Assembly (NCBI GenBank): GCA_963969345.1
Contig: OZ017770.1
Span: forward strand, 1,001,246-1,065,245
Source: Turbatrix aceti
Lineage: Eukaryota > Nematoda > Chromadorea > Rhabditida > Panagrolaimidae
DNA: 64,000 nucleotides
Direction of reading: 5' to 3'
This document shows positions 1 to 12,232 of the stretch, piece by piece. A model generated the notes under the pieces. That model did not search any database. It had not been told where the DNA came from and saw only the letters and a program-made list of their open reading frames with translations. The translations under genes and the position numbers were made by a program. Within the stretch, counting starts at the first letter, position 1. Every line of letters begins with the position of its first letter.

Positions 1-1218
1 CTGTGAAAGTGCTCAAATTTTTTTCCAAAAATCAGTTCAATACTCACCGACGAACCAACTCCAACTTATGCAAAAAAGAGTGCTCCTGTACGATGCATTC
101 TCTTCCAACGGATAGGACAGCAAGGGTTTGAAAACCTAATGTGTATCCATATATGGTGTTTTCTCTCCTAGTCACACAAAGTATTCTTTATTATTACGAA
201 AATAATATATTGTTACTGTAGGAAAACTCGTAGGACATCCAAACATGCAAAAACACATGGAAAAATTCTACGAGCTGCGAATTCAGCTTCACCACTTGCC
301 ACTCGCCTATTTTCATTGTGTTAGCTAACGGAAATAAATAGTGGTTTTTTATTTCTGGAGAATGGTGCACTAAAATCCAAGCCGTTTTTTCCATAACGAC
401 AAGAAAACGATCACATTAAAAGTATGTACATGAATTGCGGTTGAAGCATGCATGCTAGCATGGCGTCAACGTTTGTTTGCCGAATGTGCAATGAAAGAAC
501 CTGATACACAACAGCACCTCTTTGTTTTTGTCGTCGGTCAACAGGCCTGCGTCCACTTTTTTTTCTGTCAAAAATAACTGTCGGCGACAATGGGGTGACG
601 TCTGATTTGCAACAATTGGCATTACGCCTGACTAGCCACGTTTGTCAAAATCAATGAACTTGATTTATGACAATTCCGTACGCATGCCGTGAGAACAGAT
701 AAGAAATACATAAAAATTATGCTGACCCTTATCACGGATTGTCATACATGATCCCCTGTACACCAGCCAGAAATACATTTTTTGTGTGACGCTGCTTGAT
801 TTTTTTTGTTCGCTGGACAACACAACGAACAGACAGGCCGAGCACGTAAGAAAGCCGAACCATTAATGCTGACACACACAATTGCCAAACGTCTACTCCA
901 AAAAGCACGCTTTATCATCGCTTAGCTTTTTATAATTCGTGTGCAGTATATAATAGTTTTCGAAATAACTTCGTGAAAAGTGAGATCGATAAATAAGGGA
1001 TTGGGTTGGTTGATGATTCAATTGATGAAAAAAAGACACTCGACTGTGCGGAGAATTCTCACAACGAAAGCAACTAGAACTGCTGTTTTGTGTCATGATT
1101 TTGTGCGAAAACAGTGGAAACTTTTTTTGTTCGTGTCGCGGTTGCTTACTTCAGTTCATGTATTTCGTGTTATCTTTGTTTATCGTGAATACTTAATGAT
1201 TCATTTATTGTCTTGCAG
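1..1218. other. Gene-free 5' flank of tsg-101
   Basis: No reading frame here has a recognisable domain, exon-like composition or plausible splice structure. The stretch is AT-rich with several T and A runs. It ends in a T-rich acceptor-like CAG at 1216-1218, 46 nt before the tsg-101 start codon, which could be a spliced-leader acceptor or the 3' end of a 5'UTR intron. The tsg-101 promoter should lie here, but no TATA box is evident. Confidence 0.5.
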
Positions 1219-1264
1219 GGTTAATGTGAATATAATTATTTGTTAGGTGTTGGTTGAATTAATC

Positions 1265-2691
1265 ATGTCGCGCCAGGTTGAGCTCAAGCGAATGCTCAAC
1301 CAGGGCAAGATTAAGCGTGCAATTGCCGAGACAGATATCACCAAGGTCATGCAATCGTTTCCCGATCTAACGCCTACTCTCAAATGGCACAGCTTTCCTT
1401 CTGGCGAACAAAGCAATGCTTTTTGTCTCCGCGGAACGGTTCCTCTTCGATACAAGGTTTGCTCACTCATTTTTTATTCACGATTGCATTATTTCACCAA
1501 TTTTCAGGGTAATGTCTATCATATTCCTATCTTCATTGTTTTTCGTACCGATCATCCTTACCAGTCTCCTCTTATCTACGTCGATCCCACACCAAGCATG
1601 ACAATTCGTGAATCAGCGACGGTCAAGCCTGGAGGTCGCGTTGAGCATCCGTATGCGAATAGCTGGTCGTATCCTCGTACTGATACGCTTACACTGCTTC
1701 GCGTAGGTTCTATTTTTCATACGTTGTTCGTTTGCGGCGATGACTCATCATCTTCGGTTTTTCTAGGCTGTTGTCGCGTCCTTTGAAGAAAAATGTCCCG
1801 TGTTTTCCAAAACATCGACAGCAAGTGCAACTGTCTCACCTGCGACTACGAACTCGAATCCGCCGTATCCAGGGGGTGTCAGTGCTGCTGAGACGCCGTA
1901 TCCGATCGCGAACAGTTTTCCCTCGGCTTACACGTACACGCCGCCACTGGCTGGTGGTGGTTATCAGCCGCAGAATGCCGGTTATCAGCCCCCCTACCCG
2001 TCTCCATATGGCCCGCCACCGATTCCTCCTCGAACGTCAGTAATGAATAACTACAGCAATGCCATCCACGAGAGCTTAATCACTGCGCTTGAAGAGAAGA
2101 TTGCAAAACGAATGATTAATAATCACGGTGAGTGTTTTTTTCTGGTTTTATAAATGTTTCATAATCGTAATTAATCTTCAGGGCCCGCCATTGATGAAAT
2201 TCAGCGTCTTGACATTTCGCTCAACGAGATGAATACTAATCAGTTAAAGCTCCGTCAGATTTTGGAGCGTGCGGATGCTGAGCAGCGAAACATCGATCAT
2301 ACGATTGAAATTTTACAGGTGAGCATTTAATCAGCGATGAATTTTGTCATGTAGACATTTTTATATTAAAGTGTTTTTCTTATTTTAGCGCAGGAAGGCA
2401 GACTACTCAGGATCTCTCAAATCGGTCAACCAGACTTCCGAAGACGAAGAACCCATCGATAGCGCGATTGACGCTTACACCCCACTGTACAAGCAAATTT
2501 TCGAAAACTATGCTATGCACGCGACGATGGATGACTCCATCTATCACCTGACAGAAGCTTTGCATAACGGCGCCATCACGCTTCCTGCCTACCTGACGCA
2601 GGTTCGAAAGTGCTCCCGTGCGAAGTTCTTGTCTCTCCTCTTCATGAATAAGGGTCGCGAAGTTGCCGGTTTGCCTCAGATCACCGGGTGA
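1265..2691 (+). CDS. tsg-101: TSG101, ESCRT-I subunit (UEV domain protein)
   Basis: Five exons: 1265-1456, 1508-1702, 1767-2127, 2182-2318 and 2389-2691, giving 395 residues, close to human TSG101 (about 390). The N-terminal ~140 residues form a ubiquitin E2 variant (UEV) domain: it has the E2-like fold segments (GTVPLRYKGNVYHIPIFI, then HPYQSPLIYVDPT) but no catalytic cysteine. A proline/tyrosine-rich linker follows (residues ~160-240), then a coiled coil (QRLDISLNEMNTNQLKLRQI) and a C-terminal steadiness box (residues ~320-395). In the family this protein binds ubiquitinated cargo and P(T/S)AP motifs at endosomes and nucleates ESCRT-I for multivesicular body sorting and cytokinesis. The chosen ATG begins the UEV helix (MSRQVELKRML); an upstream in-frame ATG at 1247 would add six residues. 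The join is phase-consistent throughout. Confidence 0.96.
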
Positions 2692-4012
<1,321 letters not shown>

Positions 4013-5391
4013 ACTCATTCAACTCACACCAAATCTTCTGTGCTTTGCTATTTTTTTATCTTGCAACTTCCGTGTCTTGGCATACTCCTCATGAGGTAAC
4101 TATGTTCTATTTAATGTTTTTGCATCCTGTTTTATGCTGTTTTTTTCGTCGATTAAAACTAACTGATGTCGGCCTTTTGGTGCAGAAGTCACAGACGGCT
4201 TTACCTCGTCGGTGGCAAACTTACTCTCTCCAAATGTCCTTTTTCTAACTAACTGGTCGGAGTGGTCCCAAATCACGACATCTTAGTGGTTTATTGTTCC
4301 GAATTCTGTTAACGAATTTTTCTCTCCTGCTTTTCCCCGATTTCAAATTCAACTGAAAAAACGCGTATTTTTTATACTTTTAGTTCATTCTATTTTTTCC
4401 TCAAAATTGAGAGTAACAAACAACCTGTTTCAAGTGCCTTTTTTTCGTACTGTCTTATTGCGTCCGTTCAAATACGTTCTTAATCAGAAAAAAATACACG
4501 CGTTTCCATGATGATAATTACACATTACCGTTACCTTTTTTTGGAACTATTTGCACGTTTTGAACACTGATTACGTTGTTATTTTTTGTGTATGCTATAC
4601 ATATTATTATAAAAAAGGGATGAAGCGTATGTGGCGAAGGAGGACACGACAGAATTTAATAAAAAAAATATTTAACAATAGGAAATATATTTCAGGGTTT
4701 TTGAAAAACAGAACTAAACTTTTTATTTTCTAAGGATTTGACAATGTTTTTATTTTTTTTTTAGTTTTTGTGTTTTTGAAGTATTTTTTTGTGGTTTCAT
4801 TTAGCCGATTCATAAAATCCTAAATTTGCTTCTACCGTAAATAAAAATTTTATTTTTGCCGCTGGAAAATGCAATAACTGGTGATGATGGGCAAAGATAA
4901 TTTTTAGCCTAAATGCACTATTTCCAGAATAAAAAAACGGCTTTAAAAATTGTTGTTGGATAGCTTTTCATAGGGGTTGTCGGCGGTCCAGTCCAACAGA
5001 CATCAAACGCCAAAACGGCTGATTGAGCAGATAAAATTCAATTGGTGTAGTGATGATGTAAGGGCTGAAATTACATTTACGATTCTTGCCCCACAGTCAA
5101 AGGTTTCTTTTTTGTCAAGTGATGCCATGATGCGTGAAATAAAATTGAAAAAAAATGTCGGACGTAAAAAAATTGATGATGACCGGATGAAAAATTTTGT
5201 TTCCTATCTATTTTTTAGTTAAACATAACTTATGCCGAGAATTGAGTCACACGTGAGCAATGTTGAGTACTTTTCGGAAGTTCCTTTTTTTCTCGGTAGC
5301 TTAGATGTGGACAATGAGGGGACGTCGAACTCTGCCCCCTCTCGAAAAATACGCCTTTTTTGATTGGTGATTTAATCAAAGTCTGCCGCCA
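4013..5391. other. AT-rich intergenic region between Rac and the neuropeptide gene
   Basis: About 1.4 kb rich in A and T runs, with only short, non-exon-like reading frames. The first part is presumably the Rac 3'UTR. The distal end holds the neuropeptide promoter: a 7-nt perfect inverted repeat (TTTGATT at 5359-5365, AATCAAA at 5374-5380) lies just upstream of the TATA box. Confidence 0.4.
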
Positions 5392-5397
5392 TATAAA
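5392..5397 (+). promoter_or_regulatory. TATA box of the neuropeptide gene
   Basis: The sequence TATAAA lies 183 nt upstream of the start codon of the small secreted precursor, in a slightly more GC-rich context, with an inverted repeat of homeodomain-like TTGATT/AATCAA cores immediately upstream (5359-5380). Clean TATA boxes are rare in front of the other genes here. This fits a strongly and selectively expressed gene such as a neuropeptide precursor, but transcription initiation is inferred. Confidence 0.45.
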
Positions 5398-5574
5398 GCT
5401 CGGCCTTGCGTGTCGAAGACGAATTCATTTTTTGAGTGTCATAAGGGCGTGGTCGGCTAGGAATGAGGAATGATGTGAACCGTAAATACTTGTTTATTAC
5501 TTTTCAGTTTATATCTTGAATAAACCCAAACTGTGAGCGCTCCGTTGGGTGTATCACGTGGTTTTGAAGAAGAC

Positions 5575-5991
5575 ATGGCATCCCTAAGCTGGACAGCACC
5601 CGTTTTCGTTATCTTCTTCGGGATGTGTTGCACAGTCACGGGCAGCACTGATGGCGAAGTTTTCTCTCCACCATCTGGGTTATCAAAGTGAGTTTACTGT
5701 GATACATTTTTCCTTCCTATCCACCAAGTTTGCAGATACATGGATGAAAATCAAGAAATATTCCGGAACCTGCTGCGTGAGATCAGTCGTGTCCGCGAAA
5801 ATCCCCCGCTGCTGCCGTCTGAGACGCGTGTGCTCGTCGAACCCCAATTCCCGACCGCGGAGCCGTCCATTGTTCTCCATCGCGATGCCCGCGCTCGCGG
5901 TTCTTCCTTCTACGCACCACACCTCAAGCGCATGCGTCCGTGCTTTTATAGCCCCATTCAGTGTCTCATGAAGCGCTCACAAATTCCGTGA
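5575..5991 (+). CDS. Allatostatin-C/somatostatin-like neuropeptide precursor
   Basis: Two exons, 5575-5687 and 5736-5991, giving 122 residues. The N-terminus is a signal peptide (hydrophobic VFVIFFGMCC, likely cleavage after VTGS near residue 24). The body has no domain. At the C-terminus a 13-residue peptide, MRPCFYSPIQCLM (residues 104-116), is flanked on both sides by Lys-Arg (102-103 and 117-118), and four residues (SQIP) follow. The two cysteines are six residues apart, as in arthropod allatostatin C (Cys-Tyr-Phe-Asn-Pro-Ile-Ser-Cys), and the aromatic pair and central Pro-Ile occupy the same positions. There is no C-terminal glycine, so the peptide would be non-amidated, as AstC is. Such peptides act on somatostatin/opioid-type GPCRs. 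The first intron is short with a GTGAGT donor. Confidence is high for a secreted disulfide-bridged peptide, moderate for AstC orthology. Confidence 0.85.
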
Positions 5992-6285
5992 TCACCCTGC
6001 GTTTGACCCCGACGATTAGCACCCACAAGCCAGCCAGATCGTCCATTTTCAGCCATTTATCGTCGTCGCCGCTTAAACACAAATCGTCACATTCCCGAGT
6101 CTGGGCCGTAATAAATTTGATTGCTTGTAAACAATCATGTGCATACACAAAAGTTCCCTTTTGGCATCCAACGTAACATCTAAGACATAATAGTATTCTA
6201 ATACACAAAAAAAGTATCGTTATAAAGTTAAATTTACGTTTTTCCAACAAAACGCAAGAGTTGGCATAAATGACGTCAGCTGCAG

Positions 6286-7393
6286 TTAATAATCAATCTT
6301 TGCTGCACGTCGCCGGGTTGCAGCACCATTAGTGACGGGACGACTCATCTGAGTTTTCTTTACTTCATTGCTCTTGTTCTCCTTATCGTCTTCGGGGTCG
6401 TATTCAATGAATTGAGGCTTGCTTTCGGTCGTCTGAGGGGCTTTTGCCTTCGCGTCACTGCGGGTGCGCTTGACGACGGTGTATCGGTTGTTCTTTTTGA
6501 GGTAGGCGTGGTAGAAGAAGTTACAGAAAAGCAAGAAGTATGAGAAGTAAATTGTGCCAGAGAATGCTAAATTCTCCCAAGTTTGTTGACATTCCCCCCC
6601 GGAGCTTTTGATTCCGTAGATAGAGATACCGATATAGACGCCGACAACCATCTGCAGGATCTGCATAAACGTTAGAATCATGGCAAGGAACTTCGGAGGC
6701 TTGTAGTTGATGGCACGTGCAGCATAGTACGAGTACATGAAAGCATGCACGCAGTAGTTCATCCAGATGAACCAACGCCCGCTAGCGGTATGGTCCTTGT
6801 AGGCGTGCCACGTGTAAATAAGAACGGTGATGTGATGGTACCAGTGAAGAAAGATGAGAGGGCGCTTGCGGAGAACGATGAAAGCGGTATCAAAAAGTTC
6901 TGACACCTTAAACAAAGTTTGCCACGTTTTTCTTTGCTTTCCATAACACACACACAAAACTTACCTTTGACATGGCAAACTGTTCAGTCCAAAAGCCGGT
7001 AACTCCTTGAGCAAACGAAGCTGTACAGATAGAATACGTGAAAGAGTTCGATGAGACAGACCAGAACATTTCCGGAGTCATACGTATAAACCCGATGGCA
7101 GAAAATATTGCAAGCATGGCATTCCAGGCAAATAACGGACGATCGAGTGCAAATGGCTTTCGAGATTCCATTGACTAAACACAATTCATTTTTTTAGTCA
7201 GGAAAAAATACAAAAAACCAACCTTACGACCGGCAAAGATGGCAATTACGTAGATAACCGAGATAACGATGGAATACAGCCAATTCCTCTGCATCCATTC
7301 TGTCGATGCCACGGAATCGAAGGTACGCTCTACCGGAAAGAGGTACGAGTAATTCTCGATTCCATAACGAGGGTAGTAATCGTACGTTGCCAT
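6286..7393 (-). CDS. ELO family very-long-chain fatty acid elongase (ELOVL3/6-like)
   Basis: Three exons on the minus strand, 7393-7223, 7174-6965 and 6906-6286, giving 333 residues. The catalytic histidine box HWYHH is intact and followed by WHAYKDHTASGRWF and NYCVHAFMYSYYAARA, the typical ELOVL3/6 subgroup arrangement that elongates saturated and monounsaturated C12-C16 acyl-CoAs. Several membrane helices are visible, starting with YSIVISVIYVIAIF. The enzyme catalyses the 3-ketoacyl-CoA synthase (condensation) step in the ER membrane. The C-terminal tail of about 70 residues is longer than usual, charged (DPEDDKENKSNEVKK) and ends in an arginine-rich stretch without a KKxx signal. The second intron uses a TTTAAG acceptor. 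C. elegans elo-2/5/6 are the likely counterparts; which one is not resolved. Confidence 0.93.
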
Positions 7394-9682
7394 GGTTAGT
7401 TAAATTACTGAAAAAAAAGATATTGATAAACCATAATTGGGTCAAAAAACATTCTATCCCGGGTATAAAAGAAACGATCAAAACGCAGGAAGAAAATACA
7501 ATGAAACTAGACTGTGTAAGTTCGCAAGTCTACGGAAATAATAAACAATTCTCCAAAATCGAAGCAAGCGTTTTGCCTTCAATCACGGAAAGAAATAAAT
7601 ACAATCGCTTGCTCACAATATCGCCGAAAAAAGTCACAACAAAGCATTGAATTCAATGGGGAAAAAAGCCCAACCCTACCATGCGTAATATTTTTGAGAC
7701 CGACAACAATATTGGCTGCTAGGGACATCTGGTCGGTCAGATGAGTAAAGCTACAGGCAGAGGGGGTTATAGGGAAGATCGGCGCAATCCTGCTAGAGCA
7801 GACATAAATGACGCTAACACCCCTGCTTGGTGAGGTCAGTGACTCATAGCAAGCGTATATCGTCATAAATGGTAGGATCAAACTGCGAGGCAGAAAAACT
7901 GTGCACCATACGGGAGTGGCCCAAAGAAAAAAGGTGTAGCAATAATTCAAAACCCCAAATTTTCCTTATTATTCTATGCTACGACGCAACGATAAGCAGA
8001 CACGACTTTGAGTCCATGGCAACGACGAGTCATCAGCTTCGAGCGTCGATTTCGATTTCCCATGAAAAAAAGAATGTGTTGAATTCCCCTGAAAAATGTG
8101 AGTTTAGGGAAAGAAAATTTTGTCTGACGACCAGGTTCTATTGTGACGTTGACAAAAATCACACCAATTTAAGTACAGCGTTTTCCATGCTTATCAGGAG
8201 GAAACGAGGCATATTAGCTTCAGCAACGAACGCAATCCACAGACAAATCGGCAATATCAAATAGGTTACGCAAACATGAGAAACAATGCAGAAGAGAAGG
8301 GTCGAAGTCCGCTTTGCATTAGACGATTATCAAAAATGATATGAGGCATAAAACACCTGCGCAAAAAAACGACCAAGCAAAGTACAAAATTAAAACACGA
8401 ACAACACGGTTTTGCAAGCAAACATGAGAGCAAAGTGAAAAAAAGTATCATAGGGTTAGTGAATAAATGTACACATGGTGCTGAAAAATCACCATAAGAA
8501 AAGAAGTTACATGGCGTCAAAAGTAATGTTTGATCTGTCCTCTGTCTCTTGCCTCTACCGGCAACGGGCAACCGAACAAGAGTACATGTGGTCGCCGAAT
8601 GCATCAGTCTATACCATCTATAAATCAAAGCATGGATGGCACGTAACAAATGATGACTACCCCTAGAGTGTCGAATCAAAAAAATAAATAAAGAGACGGA
8701 TAGTCCTTTTTCAGTATGCTGTACATGGAGGAGCCGGAAATCACGCCATTCCGTCATCATCCATGTAACAATTGCTCGGAGAGAGAGAAATGCTGTTTGG
8801 TATGGTGACTATATAATGCGCAACCACAATATTAATATATATATATAGATTACGAACAAGAATAAAATAAAAATTACTTTTCAAAATCGTGTTTTGACTA
8901 TCCCGCAGTCTGGTTGTTCAGTTCTAGTGCACTCCGTTTTTTTGGAACTAAAAATTAGTAAAAAAAGAGACAAGGAGAAGTCCCCAAAAACCTGATGCTC
9001 GTGCAAAGGTCAAAAAAGAATACGCAACATATAACACAGCGCGCAGCAGTCGTTTTGACCGATTAGACAGACACATTACGTCCAAGGGTTTGTTGCCAGT
9101 CGACGGAACCGCATATCGAGCAGAAAAGGATCACGAACTATAGTTAAGTAAATCGATATGGACAAAAAAACATTCCCCTCACAACCTCCACCAAGAAAAA
9201 GCGGAAGCGCGCCAAACAAAAAAAGGAGGCGAACAGAAGGGTATAGCAAAAACGGGACCTTTTTTGTTGTGACTGACCGCTGCTAGCTAGCGTTGGTCTC
9301 ATCGACTTGTCTACTGGCCAGCGTGTGCGGGTGAATTACGTTCCCTCCGCTCACCGATCTCTCTTGCCCGTCTTTTACTTTTCTTTCCCATGCATAATTC
9401 TCGTTCTCTGACGACCAAGCCCTAGACAGACACAAAGAGAATGCCGCTTTTTCCTTTTTTTCAAACGCATCGACAATATTGTTACGCGTCTCATGCTACA
9501 ATCTTATTCATTATAACTGTCATTCGTTACATTTGGTAGGTAAAAAATAACACAATGGTCAAAATTCCGTGCCTTCACGGAGTAGATAGGAAACGTGATG
9601 TTAGGAGCCGAGGGTTTTTTTCGGACAGACTTGTTTGCGAATAAGACAAAAACAATGATAAAAAAAATTCGAGTTAAAAAAA
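7394..9682. other. Gene-poor interval between the elongase and the proline-rich membrane protein
   Basis: About 2.3 kb containing the elongase promoter (right after 7393) and the 3' flank of the next minus-strand gene. Reading frames up to 164 codons exist (for example 8760-8266 minus) but they are hydrophobic read-through with no domain or splice logic. A short (TA)n tract lies at 8832-8848. I see no RNA gene. Confidence 0.4.
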
Positions 9683-10498
9683 TTAAATGTAGATTACAGA
9701 CACGATAACAATGGCAATGCAACCGGTAAGTACGATGGCGATGATGAGCCATAACATTTGAGCGATTCCACCGCAACAAAACTGTCGGCATGTAGACGGC
9801 TGTTGATTTTTCATCAAATAGCCTTGCTGAGCAGCAGTTGCGTTTTTAATCACTTTTCTCATTGTTTCGGCATCTATTGGTGGTGGTGGTGGCGGATAGA
9901 AGTACATCGCCGGAGGCGGGGGCGCTGGATACCACATTGTTGGCGGAGGCATCACCATTGGTTCATATGGTGCTGGTGTAACGTATCCGGTAGGCATCAT
10001 CGAATGTGGCTGTTGATCGTACATGACGAGAGCAGGGTTGGCATTGGAAATAATGCTTGCATTGGAGGGCCGCCGATATGAATTCCTAAAAAAACTCAAA
10101 CTATGGTGGCGAACATAAATCACAAAAATTATCTACCTTCGAGCACATAGAGATGCTGTATCATATTTGGTCGGATTAAACTGCGATCCTTCTTCGTAGA
10201 TTTCGTGTTTAGATGGTGTATGCTGCAAAATACAAGGATATTAGATGTCATAAAGAATCAAATTTTTTATCATTACCAATGAAAATGTCACTGAGCGCTG
10301 AGAAGCCCTAGATGGCGTTCTCGATGGAATTTTTGTCGAGTAAGCGCAAGGTTTAGCAGGTTTTTGCTCGACTTTACCGGGGGCATTGGATACGCGCTCG
10401 ACCGGTTCATCCGAAGTCTTCGCATCCGTTAAATTGGTAGTCAAATTACTTTGTTCAGAATTTGGGGGTGAGGTATTAACATTTTTAGACGAAACCAT
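9683..10498 (-). CDS. Proline-rich, C-terminally anchored membrane protein, function unknown
   Basis: Three exons, 10498-10277, 10222-10137 and 10085-9683, giving 236 residues. The first ~75 residues are polar and Ser/Thr/Lys-rich (PSRTPSRASQRSV). The middle is rich in proline and tyrosine/methionine, with runs such as PAPPPPAMYFYPPPPPP. A cysteine cluster CRQFCCGG comes next, likely palmitoylated, and then a single hydrophobic helix of about 25 residues (MLWLIIAIVLTGCIAIVIVSVIYI) that ends the protein. No signal peptide is present, so this is most simply a tail-anchored protein with a cytosolic proline-rich domain that could bind SH3, WW or EVH1 domains. I do not recognise the family. An exon further upstream (11197-10907) ends in the phase needed to join its second exon. 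Confidence 0.7.
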
Positions 10499-10906
10499 TT
10501 TTTATACAAAAAATGAGAGACGACTGGTAATTAACTGCCAATTTACCCAAAAATTCTTAAACAGCCGGTATACCTAAACACAGGATCAAAAAACCAGGTA
10601 AGACACCCTTTCAAGTGCGCGAAAACGATGAAATTGCGGTCGAATTTAAATCTAGGCGGTACATGTCATTTACCCTTCTTATCTCTGTCGCCAGGTTATA
10701 GGCGCGCGTGTTCCGTTTTGGGGGTCAACGGAAGACAAGAGTCGGTCAAAGCCACGCTACCCCTGGCATCTAAACATCCACAAAACTTAAAAGTCAATGT
10801 TGCGCTCTCTTCCTTCTAATCAATACCACAAAAGGAATGCAAAATTTTACCATGTATGTAGGACACACTTGAAGAAAGGCAAGAATTTGAAAAGGCGGAT
10901 ACTCAC

Positions 10907-11197
10907 CGTGAATGACTTCTTGATCGTTGGCCGTACCTTGTTGGTCATGGGTGAGATTGTGACCGATGGGTGAAGCATGGGATATCGAGCGGAAGCTCGG
11001 CCGCTAAGTGATGGCGGCTTCATCCGAATGCGTAACGGCATGGTGTTGGTAGCGGGAGTACTTCTGCCTCTGAAGGGGCCCCCCCCGAGTGTCCTCCTCG
11101 TCTGCGTACCGGTAACAAATCTCCTACTAGCACGGCCATTCGACGTTGATGGATAGTTGCTAGCATTGATGGCAGTGTTTGGCTGTGCAAGCGTCAT
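10907..11197 (-). CDS. Probable coding exon, possible alternative first exon of the proline-rich membrane protein
   Basis: An open stretch ends in a consensus donor (ACG followed by GTGAGT) and has a coding-like composition rich in Ser, Thr, Arg and Pro (TQTRRTLGGGPFRGRSTP, then RIRMKPPSLSGRASARYP). The first ATG in frame is at 11197 (MTLAQPNTAI); the frame is open upstream to a stop at about 11250. The exon is 97 codons and ends in phase 0. The downstream exon at 10222 also starts in phase 0, so the two could be joined, giving an isoform with a different N-terminus. Alternatively it belongs to a separate small gene; an acceptor near 10573 (TGTTTAG) would add 23 codons before a stop. No domain is recognised. 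Confidence 0.4.
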
Positions 11198-11236
11198 CGA
11201 AGTATACTCCGCAGAAGATGAATGACGATTCACCAA

Positions 11237-12232
11237 AACAATACGTCGGATCTACTCACTACTGCACTTTGAGTAAAATCGAAGTAATCACGACGTCTTA
11301 AGCCGACAAATGGTCTGCGATGCTGGTGGTGGTTGAGGTCCAATTTTCTCTTTTGCAGTAGACACTTCAACGCGGAAAACAGTGAACTAAAGGGGTCTTT
11401 GCACTGCTGCGATAGCTACTGAGGTTCATCTTTAAAATTGATCACCAAGAAAAGTATGTGAAAATTTTTTGTTTACCGATCGGGATCGTCGACGGTTCAT
11501 GAAAGGTAAACTTTCATTGTGCATAATATTCATAAAAATTGGTTCACAAGGTTTTTTTCGGGGTTGCGCTGAAAAAATACTTTACCGAGTGAGTGCTTCA
11601 GTTGATTGTTTATTGGAGCTGCCTGAATAATTTCACTTACGTATGCGCATTTAAAGTACAGAGTGAAATTGGGCTCATTATATTTTCAATAAAAAAAAGT
11701 TGTCAATTTTTTTGACGTTGATCATAAATGTATCTGCTTGATGACAACAGTATGCGCAATATCTCATTGTTCTACGAACTTTTCAGATTAATGTTGCATC
11801 TATTTTTTAATGCATAAATCTTTACAAAAATCCCTTGAAATCGTTTTTTTGCTGTCAAATATTTATCGCCTTCTAGTTCGTATACGAGTGTTTGATGTAA
11901 CATTGCTTTTTTTGCATTGTTGTAATGGTGTAGGATTAGATGAGAACGCGCAATCCAGTGCGCTTGTGGTCAAGAGCCCGCCAAGGAGCAACCTTGACCA
12001 TTTAGTTAAGTTTCAAGTATTTTAAATTTTCAATAAGAGTCATTTTTTGTCTTCATTTACACAAAAACCGAAGCAATAAAATTTCATGTCAACTTGTACA
12101 GCAGAAAACATTTTTTACCCAAAAATGTGAAAAACCACTGCACAAAAAATAAACCGAACAAAATATAATAATTGCACACCTTTATGAGATTTCACCGGGT
12201 TAATATTACGATACCGATATAAGCTATATTAT
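11237..12232. other. Intergenic stretch without recognised gene
   Basis: About 1 kb, AT-rich toward the 12 kb end. It contains the presumed promoter of the exon at 11197 and the 3' flank of the large cysteine-repeat gene. The reading frames are short and non-exon-like. Confidence 0.35.

Noticed and set aside
5457..5922. Minus-strand frames overlapping the neuropeptide gene
   Set aside because: They are antisense shadows; the plus-strand exons have a signal peptide, correct splice phases and dibasic sites.
8266..8760. 164-codon minus-strand open frame
   Set aside because: Composition is that of AT-rich non-coding DNA, with no domain, no splice partner and no clear signal peptide.
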